Of a DNA stretch of 64,000 nucleotides, positions 30,001-38,595 are shown piece by piece. The DNA is taken from NCBI GenBank assembly GCA_009995455.1, contig JAACPJ010000003.1:124001-188000 (forward strand), read 5' to 3'. How positions within the stretch are numbered: position 1 is the stretch's first letter; the number at the start of each line of letters is the position of its first letter. The DNA is from a bacterium. Its GTDB lineage: Bacteria > Patescibacteriota > Gracilibacteria > UBA4473. The translations under genes were made by a program, and so were the position numbers. Under the pieces are notes generated by a model. It saw nothing but the letters and a program-made list of their open reading frames with translations, was not told where the DNA came from and did not search any database.

Positions 30001-32595
30001 GATTTTAACGTTGAAAATAGCACCGTTTCATTTGTGGTGGAAGATTGGATGAGCCCAAATGTATTTGTTTCAATACTGGTAGAGGGGATTGATGAAGCGG
30101 GAGAAATGCAGGTTAAGTGGGGCGCGCATCCGATTAAAATTGAAGATACAAGTCATACCTTGCAGCTTAAAGTAACGCCTGAAAAAATGATGTACCGTCC
30201 GGGAGATGAAGTGGTGCTGAATGTTGAAACTCAAGTCGCAAACCAAGGTCAAGCGGCTGAAGTGGCTATAGCCGTAGTGGATGAAACTTTGCTGGCTTTG
30301 AAAGCTCGAGTACCACTCGATTTGATGGAGTCTTTAATTGGAAAATGGCCACTCGGGGTTTCTACTTATCATACGTTAGCCAATTTTATGTCGGCTAAAG
30401 AAATGGCCGCTATTATGGAAGAAGTTCGACAAATTGCCGACCGAATGGAGATGGGCTTTGGTGGTGGTGGCGGTAAAGGGGATGATTTTAAACCGCGAGG
30501 AGACTTTAGAGATACGGCTGAATTTGTCGCTAAATTGGAAACTGGCGCTGATGGAAAGGGGACCTATAGTTTCAAATTACCAGACAACCTTACTACCTGG
30601 AATATCTTTGCGGTAGGGGCTACAAAAAATAATGCTTTTGGTACGAACACTTCAGATTTTCAAGTCTCATTGCCTTTATTGATTTCGGAAATTGTTCCAA
30701 ATTTCTTTCAAGCTGGCGACGAACTTGAATTAGGCTTACTAGTTTATCGCGATGATAGTGAAGTTAAAAAAGAAGATATTTTGGTGTCTTTGAATTTACC
30801 ACCTGAAATAGAAGTGGTGGGGGATTCTGAAAAAACGGTCAGTGTTGGCAAAGAAGCTCGAGTTTATTTTACTGTAAGAGTGAAACCTTCTCTTGAGTCT
30901 AAAACGATTAACTTTGGATACACCATTGAAAGTGAAGCTTCACAGTTAAAAGATGCTATTGCCTTAGAGCGTGAAATTTTGCCACCGGCCATGAGTTTGG
31001 CGGCAGCTGATTTTCAGAGAGTAGAAAATACTTATAATGTTCAAACTCTAGTCGATCCAAAATCGATCAACTCAAGCTTAACGGTTAAAATTTTTGCATC
31101 GCTTTCTAACTCGCTTGAAACATTGATTGATGTGGCTGAAAAAATTAACTATGGCTGCACCGAGCAACGTTTGTCTTTACTTGTGTCTAAAATTTATCAG
31201 AACAACTTAGATAAATCTTTGAACCGTGAAGTACCAAATTTAGCGCTTGATGAACTGGTTGAAACCCGGGATCAAATTGAAAAAAGTTTTATTGAAGGTG
31301 GTGGTTACGCTTTTTGGGAAGATTCAAATCGTGCGAACTTCTGGGTGACAACACAAGTATTGGAATACGCCCCCTTATTGGCTGAAAATAATATGCCTTT
31401 AAATCAGGAGCATTTAAGCGTATCTGCAGATTTCCTGAGAACTGAACTCTTTAAAACGTGTGACGATGGATTGAACTGGCAGTGTCCTGATCCAATTTCA
31501 AGAACTCATGCGGCTTCAGTACTAGTAGATTACAATCGGTTCGGGGTGAATGATTTAGACTTCTTAAAAAGTTATACTAATTCTTTAGAAGGGAAAATCC
31601 GTTGGATTCGAACGGCTCAGAAACTTGGGGATTTATCGCCAGCATTAGAAACCCTTAAGACACAGTATTTAACCGCGATTACTCAAAGCTATAAAAGAGA
31701 AGATCGTTACGGGTTTTGGAGTGAAACCGATGGCGCTTTTTACTCGCAAGATGAACGATTGACGGCTTTGATTTTTGAAACTTTGATGAATCAGAATGCC
31801 TTTGAAAATGAGTATGAGTTTATCGCGCGTTATTTGTCTGAAAGTCAGAAAGAATCACTCTCTGGAAATTCATCGATGCATGTTTTGAAAACATTAGCCC
31901 AATACGTTCAAACTCAAGAAACGGCTTCGGTGGGTGCGAATTTTAATCTTAAAAATATAACCGCAAATCAAACTTTGCTCGAAGGCACTTTGGCTCATTT
32001 AGAGGACGTTAAAACTTACAGTGCTACGAAGGTTGAACAAAGCCGTCAAAGCTATGAATTAACCACCGATAAACCAGTATTAATGGATTTTGTTTTAACT
32101 GAAACATTGCCAGCCTCAGACGTCGTTGCGAACGCCAAAGGTTTTTGGATTGAAAGAGAAGTGAATCTTTTACAGGGGTTAGAAGGCCAGCCTTTAAAAG
32201 ACGATAGCTTACAGCTGGGAGAAAACTATTTAGTCAAATTAAAGATCGTGACTCCTCGGGCACATAGACAAGTTTTAGTCGAAGACCCAATTCCAAGTGG
32301 AGTTGAAATTGTAAATTTTAATTTTGATAACGCTGACCAAACTTTAGAAGGCGCTCTTGGGACTGAGAATTGTGATTGGGGATGGTGTCAGCCATTAATT
32401 TCTCATCAAGAATACCGTTTAGATAGAGCTCGATTCTTTATTGATTACTTGCCGGCTGGCACTCATGAAATCACTTATATTCTTAGACCTAGATTAGCTG
32501 GTGACTTTGAATGGTTACCCGCTAAAGTTGAAGAGATGTATTTCCCTGAGATTGCAGCCAACACCGCTGGAAGAAAAATTGAAATTAAAAAATAA
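27064..32595 (+). CDS. Alpha-2-macroglobulin family lipoprotein (start moved to MKKFVLMAVSFILVAC)
   Basis: Lipobox LVAC; MG domains; YRPGDEVVLNVET; thioester-type NYGCTEQRLSLLV; adjacent to pbpC as in E. coli. Confidence 0.93.
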   Translation: MKKFVLMAVSFILVACDKVPSAQDLKDLAEIEINLADINFENPAEIDFISPAENSTNVKGLTPITLLWKEPVLALQNQQQAKAFLGKYITISPEQEGEWRTLGTSGIMFQPLEPWKPSTKYTLGATPEILADFSYSFETERLSLNSSDTDLLVSKEPIRLNFNQEVSLGSLEKAISLTSIAPTKIDITYGTKIDENEEKITDKSILVLTPQSSWPEATLYTLTIAAPGSYSIDGPLPLEEPINLEFTTAGPFELSQFQAPPFHQRSAVFTFSSLVSSKTFAENLVIKPEPKNSLVEEALKYWVENSYDSQNFYLSPPDGAWDPEVEYEISFKPGFTDTAGRNLKSNVPFKFQTNLETFFSPVYIPANYTVFARDAKLEPTFVYGGNTTQLTVSLNGQTKTYPIPGSLKKRKIWTLDLPNQFPQIFNTEGQIIPGNYKLNVVADFKEDNRFASFETRFFVSDFSVEIKSAPNDKVQVYAQPYPGETALAEALNMEFFVGDWQTERRYNQVNGVESGYETMIPQGQFKSVKVTSGDKVGYGTPQFNQGMSPWDTQAEFGDWQYSQTYSGALFTDRPLYKPNQKIYFKGLLRELQLFGKNFPLKPVSDSALDLNYEIVVFDPEYNEVDRFKGVSAAGSFNGEYMIPEAAKLGNYRLVFNIMNADGTSPFSMETPFWVEEYRKPNFLIESSFSDTTAILEETLTAKISAQYAFGGAITNKPLNYTVTLFGNERCRFWCWGPQTRKDKVITSGEALLDENGEFALEIELKDLDLTNIDWNLLTLNATVNVSDAEQSSTEISIPFETANREIVLKAIPNFLATQETAKLGGSVKNLTGDLIVSAPVKLRLLQTKWVRNERKNADGNFYGEWESIETEVKSVQTKTNEKGEFEFDFTAPTSGGEYIFQFETTDDKGRLALLDKYFWVAGNDLDQVRENNTNNILWLFPNQDTYKIGETVEVFSPNAEFEPTRVHATLERGEVFETLDFNVENSTVSFVVEDWMSPNVFVSILVEGIDEAGEMQVKWGAHPIKIEDTSHTLQLKVTPEKMMYRPGDEVVLNVETQVANQGQAAEVAIAVVDETLLALKARVPLDLMESLIGKWPLGVSTYHTLANFMSAKEMAAIMEEVRQIADRMEMGFGGGGGKGDDFKPRGDFRDTAEFVAKLETGADGKGTYSFKLPDNLTTWNIFAVGATKNNAFGTNTSDFQVSLPLLISEIVPNFFQAGDELELGLLVYRDDSEVKKEDILVSLNLPPEIEVVGDSEKTVSVGKEARVYFTVRVKPSLESKTINFGYTIESEASQLKDAIALEREILPPAMSLAAADFQRVENTYNVQTLVDPKSINSSLTVKIFASLSNSLETLIDVAEKINYGCTEQRLSLLVSKIYQNNLDKSLNREVPNLALDELVETRDQIEKSFIEGGGYAFWEDSNRANFWVTTQVLEYAPLLAENNMPLNQEHLSVSADFLRTELFKTCDDGLNWQCPDPISRTHAASVLVDYNRFGVNDLDFLKSYTNSLEGKIRWIRTAQKLGDLSPALETLKTQYLTAITQSYKREDRYGFWSETDGAFYSQDERLTALIFETLMNQNAFENEYEFIARYLSESQKESLSGNSSMHVLKTLAQYVQTQETASVGANFNLKNITANQTLLEGTLAHLEDVKTYSATKVEQSRQSYELTTDKPVLMDFVLTETLPASDVVANAKGFWIEREVNLLQGLEGQPLKDDSLQLGENYLVKLKIVTPRAHRQVLVEDPIPSGVEIVNFNFDNADQTLEGALGTENCDWGWCQPLISHQEYRLDRARFFIDYLPAGTHEITYILRPRLAGDFEWLPAKVEEMYFPEIAANTAGRKIEIKK

Positions 32596-32628
32596 GAGCT
32601 CGAAGTCGAAACTTATAAGCCCTTTAGA

Positions 32629-32662
32629 AACTCTGAATCTTAATATAGATTCAGAGTTTTTT
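32629..32662. terminator. Bidirectional terminator
   Basis: AAACTCTGAATCttaatataGATTCAGAGTTTTTT. Confidence 0.85.
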
Positions 32663-33398
32663 AGTTAAAGCGTTCCATAAAGATTTGTTCCTTGGCAAAA
32701 CCTTTTTCCTGTAAAATTTCTTGAACCGATTTTACCATTGCTCCATTTCCACATAAATAGAATTCAAAATCATCATTTTTTTCAAAGCTTTCTAGAATAT
32801 TTGTGATTCGGCAGTTCATGGCTTCGCACTTTAAACCGGCTGGGATTTTTAAATTCGCATCTCTTGATAAACCCAGTTGAACTTTGAGTTCGGCACCCCA
32901 TTGGTTCACTTCTTCTAAATAGGCTAAATCATCTGCATTTTGGCCCCCGTACAGCAATGTCATAGCTCGAGGAGTATCTCTGGCAGCTTCAGTTTTAATC
33001 ATCGCTCTAAAGGGCGCTATTCCAGTTCCCGTAGCACAGAATACTAAATGGGCTTGAGTATTTTCAGATAAAGTAAAATGACCAAAGGGGCCTTTGAATG
33101 GGAACGCATCTCCTATTTCGGCGGCATTTAGGGCTTCACTTCCAACACCTCCTGCAACAATTCGTACCATCAACTCTAGTGTCTTTTCGTCTGGGGTTGA
33201 AGCAATTGAATAAGCCCGCCAAGCCGTTTGGCTAAAACCGAGAGAAACAAACTGCCCGGCAGAGAAATTAAATGCCCCTTCATAATTTTCACCGGTCAAG
33301 GTTTTTAGGTTTGATAAACTAAAGTTAAGTTTAAGGGTGTCGGTGGCGGCTATTTCTTTTGAAACTAAAACTAGTTCTCCGGTTAAAATCGTATTCAT
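32661..33398 (-). CDS. Ferredoxin-NAD(P)+ reductase-like FAD/NAD-binding oxidoreductase
   Basis: AGQFVSLGF, WRAYSIASTPDE, FKGPFGHF, VFCATGTGIAPFRAMI, YLCGNGAMVKSVQEIL. Confidence 0.9.
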   Translation of the reverse strand: MNTILTGELVLVSKEIAATDTLKLNFSLSNLKTLTGENYEGAFNFSAGQFVSLGFSQTAWRAYSIASTPDEKTLELMVRIVAGGVGSEALNAAEIGDAFPFKGPFGHFTLSENTQAHLVFCATGTGIAPFRAMIKTEAARDTPRAMTLLYGGQNADDLAYLEEVNQWGAELKVQLGLSRDANLKIPAGLKCEAMNCRITNILESFEKNDDFEFYLCGNGAMVKSVQEILQEKGFAKEQIFMERFN

Positions 33399-33401
33399 AA
33401 G

Positions 33402-33647
33402 CTATTTTTTAAGGATGTTTTTTAAAATTTCGGCTAGGCCAGGGCCTGTCACATTGGAGTAATCTACGGGGTCTTTATCAGATTCGAAACGAACATTTAC
33501 CGCTGATTCGCATTTTCCCAGGCAAGCACAAGGCTCTACCTTTAGGGCCGTTTCAGACCCAGCTAGTTCGGCTTTGGCTCGATCAAATAAATAGGCTGAA
33601 CCGTAATCACTGCATACTCTACCGGTGCAGATTTTCAGACGGTTCAT
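33402..33647 (-). CDS. Thioredoxin-like [2Fe-2S] ferredoxin
   Basis: LKICTGRVCSDYGS...VEPCACLGKCESAVNV, a four-Cys thioredoxin-like [2Fe-2S] pattern. Confidence 0.8.
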   Translation of the reverse strand: MNRLKICTGRVCSDYGSAYLFDRAKAELAGSETALKVEPCACLGKCESAVNVRFESDKDPVDYSNVTGPGLAEILKNILKK

Positions 33648-35599
33648 TACATATTAAATTCGAAAATTTTGTTTTCGGTTAAGATCGTTACTTTTTGACC
33701 GCTCGCATCGATGTAGAAATCTCGAACATTTTGTAGGTCACCCGTTTCGTTTTGGAACATCACTTGACGTCGGTAAGTGGCAAACCGCTCCCCTTTAGTG
33801 AAGACCAGCAGTCTTTGATTATCCGGGTCTAACACATAAATGTAATCAAGTTCGGCGCTGGTGTAGATTTTGAGATTTGGTCCGCTGAACGGAATTGAAG
33901 GCAGTTCTCGGAATTCGTAATCCTGGGTTTCACCACGGAAGAGTTTTTTTATCTCTCCGCTGGCAGCAATCATGTAAATTGATCCATCAATGGTGAAGCT
34001 TACAACATCAGCGATTTCAATATTTCCCGTGTTGTAGGCGGTAGCCCCAGAGTAATTAGCACTTCTTCGTTCGTATTTCCAGATTTGGTTTTCTGTTGGA
34101 GAAAGGATGTACACGAATCGTCCGTAAGTTTTGATATCAATTCCTTTTTTCCAGTTTTCGTCTTGGGTTTGCATTGGGGTAATAATGCCTTCTCGGTATT
34201 CAATGAGTCTTGGGTCGTCGGTTAAGAATACTAATGTTCGTTGATCGGTTCGGCTGGCTCCGGCGAGGACACTTCCACCAGAAGAACTTAATTCCGCTGG
34301 TGACTCAACTACGTTTCGAACGGTTTTAATCACGCTTTTATTATCGAAGACATAAAAGCTTCCTTCTAGTTCAAGTAAACCTCGAGCCGATAAATTATCG
34401 CTTTTAGCGCCTAAATCAGCCACTAAGCTGGGAGTTACTTGTTTGGCATTTTCAACCTGTAATTGTTTATCTTTAATAGCGGCTAAAATAAATTGAGCAT
34501 CACTACGGAACAGTTTTGATTTAGATTTAAAGACTTCTTGCACCGATTGATCTGCTTTTTTTAAGTATTCTTTCGCCGATTCTCTTTCTCCTTGAATAAT
34601 AAACGTATCGGCTTGTTGCAACGCTTCGCGAGCAATGTTTAGTTCTTCTTTTAATTGAACTTCTTCTTCCGATTCCCAGCTAATTGATTTAACCCCTAAA
34701 CCAATAAGTAGCAGTACTAATACCGCTCCAGCTAAGATAACGAGATTCTTTTGTGGTCTAAATTGAGTCAGTTTTTTTAGACTCGCTGAGGCAGCGTTCA
34801 CACTCTGCATCGCTTTGTTTGGATTTTTAGCGGTTCGGTTATTAGAGAGGTTTGGAATCGATTCATTTCCAAGGGGATCTTTTTCAACCAAAGTTTCATC
34901 ACTGGTCATCGCTTCTTTTAGTGGAGCAGCCGCTTTTTCGGCTGTACTGACCATTTTATTTAAGAATCCAGCCGCGGGTGTTTCTTCTTTTTTACCAATA
35001 CCAATAATGGTAACGAGTAAATCTTCTTCTGATTTTTGTGAAAGTTCTTGTCTGAACTGATTTGAAGCTTGGCGGAAATTCTGTTTTCCTAATGTATCGG
35101 CTAACTCATTGGCGGTTAATGTTCGCAAAATGCGATTTGAACTGAGTAAAATGACGTCGTCGACCATCACTTGCCCGCTTAAGATATTTAAAAACAAATC
35201 TTCAGCTTGATCGGCAATTTCTGTAATCTGACTCACTCCGTGGTCGCGAATCAAGTAAGCTTCTGATGGACCACATTGACTAAGGTACAATTGGTGAAAA
35301 TCAAAATAAGCAACGACAATCTCAGGCGGATTTTTCCCAGTAATTTGATTCTTCTTGGCTTCTTGATTAGCGGCTTTTAGCGCGTCTTCAAAGCGATCGT
35401 AGTGATCTTCTATTTTTGAAGCTTCCATATGATCCACAATCGCCCCGAAAATTGTTTCGGCCATTGATTGTGGCTCTAGAGTTTCAGCCCCAAATTTTGC
35501 CAAGAAATAGAGTTCTTGTCCTTCACCAACCTTTTGGTGAAAGGCGAAACCAAGGTTTCCATCTGGATTTGTCTCGAACGTGTGAACCGAAAAGGCCAT
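33647..35599 (-). CDS. Hypothetical membrane protein: degenerate PP2C-like N-terminus, TM, C-terminal beta-propeller-like repeats
   Basis: LYLSQCGPSEAYLIRDHGVSQIT and VDDVILLSSNRI resemble PP2C cores without the metal-binding Asp motifs; TM NLVILAGAVLVLLLIGLGV; YIYVLDPDNQRLLVF-type repeats. Confidence 0.6.
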   Translation of the reverse strand: MAFSVHTFETNPDGNLGFAFHQKVGEGQELYFLAKFGAETLEPQSMAETIFGAIVDHMEASKIEDHYDRFEDALKAANQEAKKNQITGKNPPEIVVAYFDFHQLYLSQCGPSEAYLIRDHGVSQITEIADQAEDLFLNILSGQVMVDDVILLSSNRILRTLTANELADTLGKQNFRQASNQFRQELSQKSEEDLLVTIIGIGKKEETPAAGFLNKMVSTAEKAAAPLKEAMTSDETLVEKDPLGNESIPNLSNNRTAKNPNKAMQSVNAASASLKKLTQFRPQKNLVILAGAVLVLLLIGLGVKSISWESEEEVQLKEELNIAREALQQADTFIIQGERESAKEYLKKADQSVQEVFKSKSKLFRSDAQFILAAIKDKQLQVENAKQVTPSLVADLGAKSDNLSARGLLELEGSFYVFDNKSVIKTVRNVVESPAELSSSGGSVLAGASRTDQRTLVFLTDDPRLIEYREGIITPMQTQDENWKKGIDIKTYGRFVYILSPTENQIWKYERRSANYSGATAYNTGNIEIADVVSFTIDGSIYMIAASGEIKKLFRGETQDYEFRELPSIPFSGPNLKIYTSAELDYIYVLDPDNQRLLVFTKGERFATYRRQVMFQNETGDLQNVRDFYIDASGQKVTILTENKIFEFNM

Positions 35600-35746
35600 A
35601 AATTTTGTGGATATTTACCTATCAATTGTAAAGCAGTAGACAGAATTGCCAATTTGATGAGGTTGACGTTTTGTGCTAAAGTGTTTAAATTGTATTTGTG
35701 AATCTCTTTTCTATCAAGGATGCCACGTTCCGTGTGGTTTTATTGC

Positions 35747-36805
35747 CTATTGGGTTAATTGACTAATATCAAGTAATGGTAAACCGCTATCAGGCATGAT
35801 GCCCCATTTAATTGAAGGCGACATTTTTTCGACAAACTGGAGTTGAATTACTTCTGGATTGCTGGCTAAGGCTTCTCCTTTTAACCGAATCGATTCGGCT
35901 TCCGCTTCAGCTTCAATAATTGTTTTTTGTTTTCTGATTTCGGCTTCTTGTTTTTCAAACTCAGCTTTTTCAATTTTCTGTTGAGCGATTTGTTTTTCTT
36001 CAATGGCGTTTAAATAGCTCTGGCTAAAACCAATGTGCCGAATTAAGACATCGCCCAAAATTACATTTTTACTGCCAAAATTGGCTTTCATGGTGCTTTC
36101 AATTTCTTCTTCCATTTGTTGACGCGTGTTTTCGTTATAAAGTTCTTTTGAAGTGAAACCGGTTACTTTCTCACGAGTAATTGATCTGGCAGCGGGCCGC
36201 ACGACTTTATCCACATAATTTAAGCCAATGGTTCTATAGATCACACTGGCGTTATCACCATCAATTTGAAACTGAACGGTTAAATCAACGGTGACGGTTT
36301 GTCCGTCTTTTGTTAGGGCATCAATTGAATTATTACTGTCGTTACTTTGTAAGGCGTAATTTCGAACGGTTGATTCCGAGCTGTTAACCAAGCTTTGCAG
36401 CTGCAAGGCTTTGGTATTATTAATCATATCGGCTTCACTTAAATTGGCCGACATCGTATAGGTTTGCAGCCGAGTATTCATGAGAATAGCACTTTGCCAA
36501 AATGGAATTTTTAAATGGATTCCTTCACCAAGTTCACGCTCAAGCACTCCACGACCACGATCAAAAATAACGGCTACATGCCCAGCGGGCACACTGACAA
36601 AACCATCGAGTATGACTACAGTGGCTACGCCTAAAACTATGAGAGGGGTCAGAATGGAAGCAATGGTAGGAATTTTCATGGAGTTAAATGGATTTGTTTT
36701 TTTTGTAGTCATCAGAATATGGTTTAAAGTTCCTTTAAAGTAGTTTTGATATAATCTTATACTAAAAAAAATAAGCGTTTGGTCAAAGCTTGAAATTCCT
36801 GTCAC
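35747..36805 (-). CDS. SPFH/prohibitin-family protein (start probably internal, MTTKK.. or MKIPT..)
   Basis: VSVPAGHVAVIFDRGRGVLERELGEGIHLKIPFWQ...LTVQFQIDGDNASVIYRTIG...EAEAESIRLKGEALASNPEVIQLQFVEK. Confidence 0.9.
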   Translation of the reverse strand: MTGISSFDQTLIFFSIRLYQNYFKGTLNHILMTTKKTNPFNSMKIPTIASILTPLIVLGVATVVILDGFVSVPAGHVAVIFDRGRGVLERELGEGIHLKIPFWQSAILMNTRLQTYTMSANLSEADMINNTKALQLQSLVNSSESTVRNYALQSNDSNNSIDALTKDGQTVTVDLTVQFQIDGDNASVIYRTIGLNYVDKVVRPAARSITREKVTGFTSKELYNENTRQQMEEEIESTMKANFGSKNVILGDVLIRHIGFSQSYLNAIEEKQIAQQKIEKAEFEKQEAEIRKQKTIIEAEAEAESIRLKGEALASNPEVIQLQFVEKMSPSIKWGIMPDSGLPLLDISQLTQ

Positions 36806-36874
36806 AAATAAAATGCGTGTTGCGTTTTACCTACTGACTCACTATTAATAGTCTTGAGTTACCCCTCTACGCTG

Positions 36875-37432
36875 ATGAATAAGAATGTGCCTGCTGGCCG
36901 ATTGGTTGAAAATGCTATTGCTGGTGATGAAGAAGCTTTCTCATTGCTCTATGACAATTTCTACACCCCTATCTTTCGCTTTGTGCTGAAGAAAGTAAGT
37001 GACCCCGATTTGGCAGAAGATTTGACGCAAACAGTGTTTTTGAAGGCCTGGAAAGCCGATAAAGCCCTGGCCGCAAATCATCCGTCGCCACTGGCTTATT
37101 TTTACACCGTTGCTCGGAATTTAGTCACTGACTATTATCGAAAGCAAAAAACCGTTTCGCTTGAAGGCATGGATGAGGCGCAAGATAAGTTGCAAACCCT
37201 GCCCAGCGATGATCCAGATCCGCAAGCCATACTTGAATCCGTTGAGGCTCAGAATTTTGTAAAAGATTTACTCGGGAATATTAAAACTGAATATCGAGAG
37301 GTCTTGGATCTAAAGTTCTTAAAAGGTTATTCAAACGCTGAAGTGGCTGAAAAACTTGGGAAATCAGAAATGAATATTAGGCAAATTCAAGTAAGGGCGC
37401 TTAGAAAATTAAAATCTCATTTAAATAATTAA
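36875..37432 (+). CDS. ECF-type RNA polymerase sigma factor (start moved to internal ATG)
   Basis: DEEAFSLLYDNFYTPIFRFVLKKVSDPDLAEDLTQTVFLKAWK; EYREVLDLKFLKGYSNAEVAEKLGKSEMNIRQIQVRALRKLK. Confidence 0.9.
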   Translation: MNKNVPAGRLVENAIAGDEEAFSLLYDNFYTPIFRFVLKKVSDPDLAEDLTQTVFLKAWKADKALAANHPSPLAYFYTVARNLVTDYYRKQKTVSLEGMDEAQDKLQTLPSDDPDPQAILESVEAQNFVKDLLGNIKTEYREVLDLKFLKGYSNAEVAEKLGKSEMNIRQIQVRALRKLKSHLNN

Positions 37433-38076
37433 TGACTGCCATGTCCTCCATTACTGACCAACAATTTGAATCTATCTTACTGCGCTTAGAGAGCGGAGAA
37501 AGCATGGGTTCGGTCCAAGCAGATTTTCCGCATCTGACGGAAGACATAGCGGCGTTGCAAGATTTACAAGATTTCTTCTCCGCGCAAAGAACTTTGGTAA
37601 AACCAAATCCACAAGGTTTGAAATCGGTGTTAAGACAAGTTGACTTGCTTAACACTCCACCAGAAGATGATTCGACTTGGGGATCGTTTTTTACGAGCTT
37701 TAGTCGTTATGCTGGAGTGGCATTACCCGCTGTTTTAGTGCTGGGTGTCAGTGGTTATGTTTGGCAATCACAAGTGCCGGCGTCAGTCGCGCCTTCAATT
37801 GTGAGTGATCAACAAGAAGTGGCTTTAGTTTCTGCCGATGCCTTGCCAATGGCTCGTAAAATGGTCGCGCCTGCGGCTATGATGATGGCCGATTCCATGC
37901 CGGTTTCAGTTCAAACTGCTAATGCGGGAACGGCTGAAATGGATATGGAAGCTTTGGCGCAATCTTTAAGTGATGAATTTGCCAATGATATGGCAGAGTT
38001 CGAAAGCACGAAAGAATCATTAGAACCAATTTTTACCGAACAACTTTTTAGTTACCAACCGACCTCATCATTATGA
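37432..38076 (+). CDS. Putative anti-sigma-like membrane protein
   Basis: TAATG junction with the sigma gene; single TM YAGVALPAVLVLGVSGYVW; cytosolic N-terminus. Confidence 0.5.
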   Translation: MTAMSSITDQQFESILLRLESGESMGSVQADFPHLTEDIAALQDLQDFFSAQRTLVKPNPQGLKSVLRQVDLLNTPPEDDSTWGSFFTSFSRYAGVALPAVLVLGVSGYVWQSQVPASVAPSIVSDQQEVALVSADALPMARKMVAPAAMMMADSMPVSVQTANAGTAEMDMEALAQSLSDEFANDMAEFESTKESLEPIFTEQLFSYQPTSSL

Positions 38077-38498
38077 AATATTTAATTTTCGGTTTCGGAC
38101 TTTTATTTTCAACGGGCATGGCGAATGCTCAGTATGAAGATTTGGTAGCACAAAAAATGGAAAATCTTGTTTCTCTAGAGCAAACAGTTGAAGGCGCTAC
38201 GGCCCTTTCTGAAATGGATAAAGCTTGGGCTTTAAATCAAATTGAACAAAGTAAAACACAACTCATTCAAGCGAGTGAAGAAGATTTAGAAGCTTTGCAA
38301 CAAGCAGAATTTACGATCAACCAAACTTCTGAAAAAGTAGCCGCTCGATTACTCGCCGCCAAAAAAGCGCGTTTGATGGGCCGAGTGGCTTCACTTGATG
38401 CCATGATTGAACAATATCAAGTTGAAGGCTTAGACACGCAAAAATTAGAAGTGCTGAGCGCAGCGATGAAAATGCAAATTTCTGCGCTTATGGAGTAA
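38073..38498 (+). CDS. Secreted helical hypothetical protein
   Basis: Signal peptide; ATGA overlap with the upstream gene; Gln/Glu/Ala-rich helical sequence. Confidence 0.55.
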   Translation: MKYLIFGFGLLFSTGMANAQYEDLVAQKMENLVSLEQTVEGATALSEMDKAWALNQIEQSKTQLIQASEEDLEALQQAEFTINQTSEKVAARLLAAKKARLMGRVASLDAMIEQYQVEGLDTQKLEVLSAAMKMQISALME

Positions 38499-38595
38499 CT
38501 CTTAGTTGGCAGAAACCAATTAAAAATTGTGTTAGCTCAAAATCCTGCTTTAATATTAAGTTATGGTTTATTCCCTTAATTTTTAACTTTATTTT

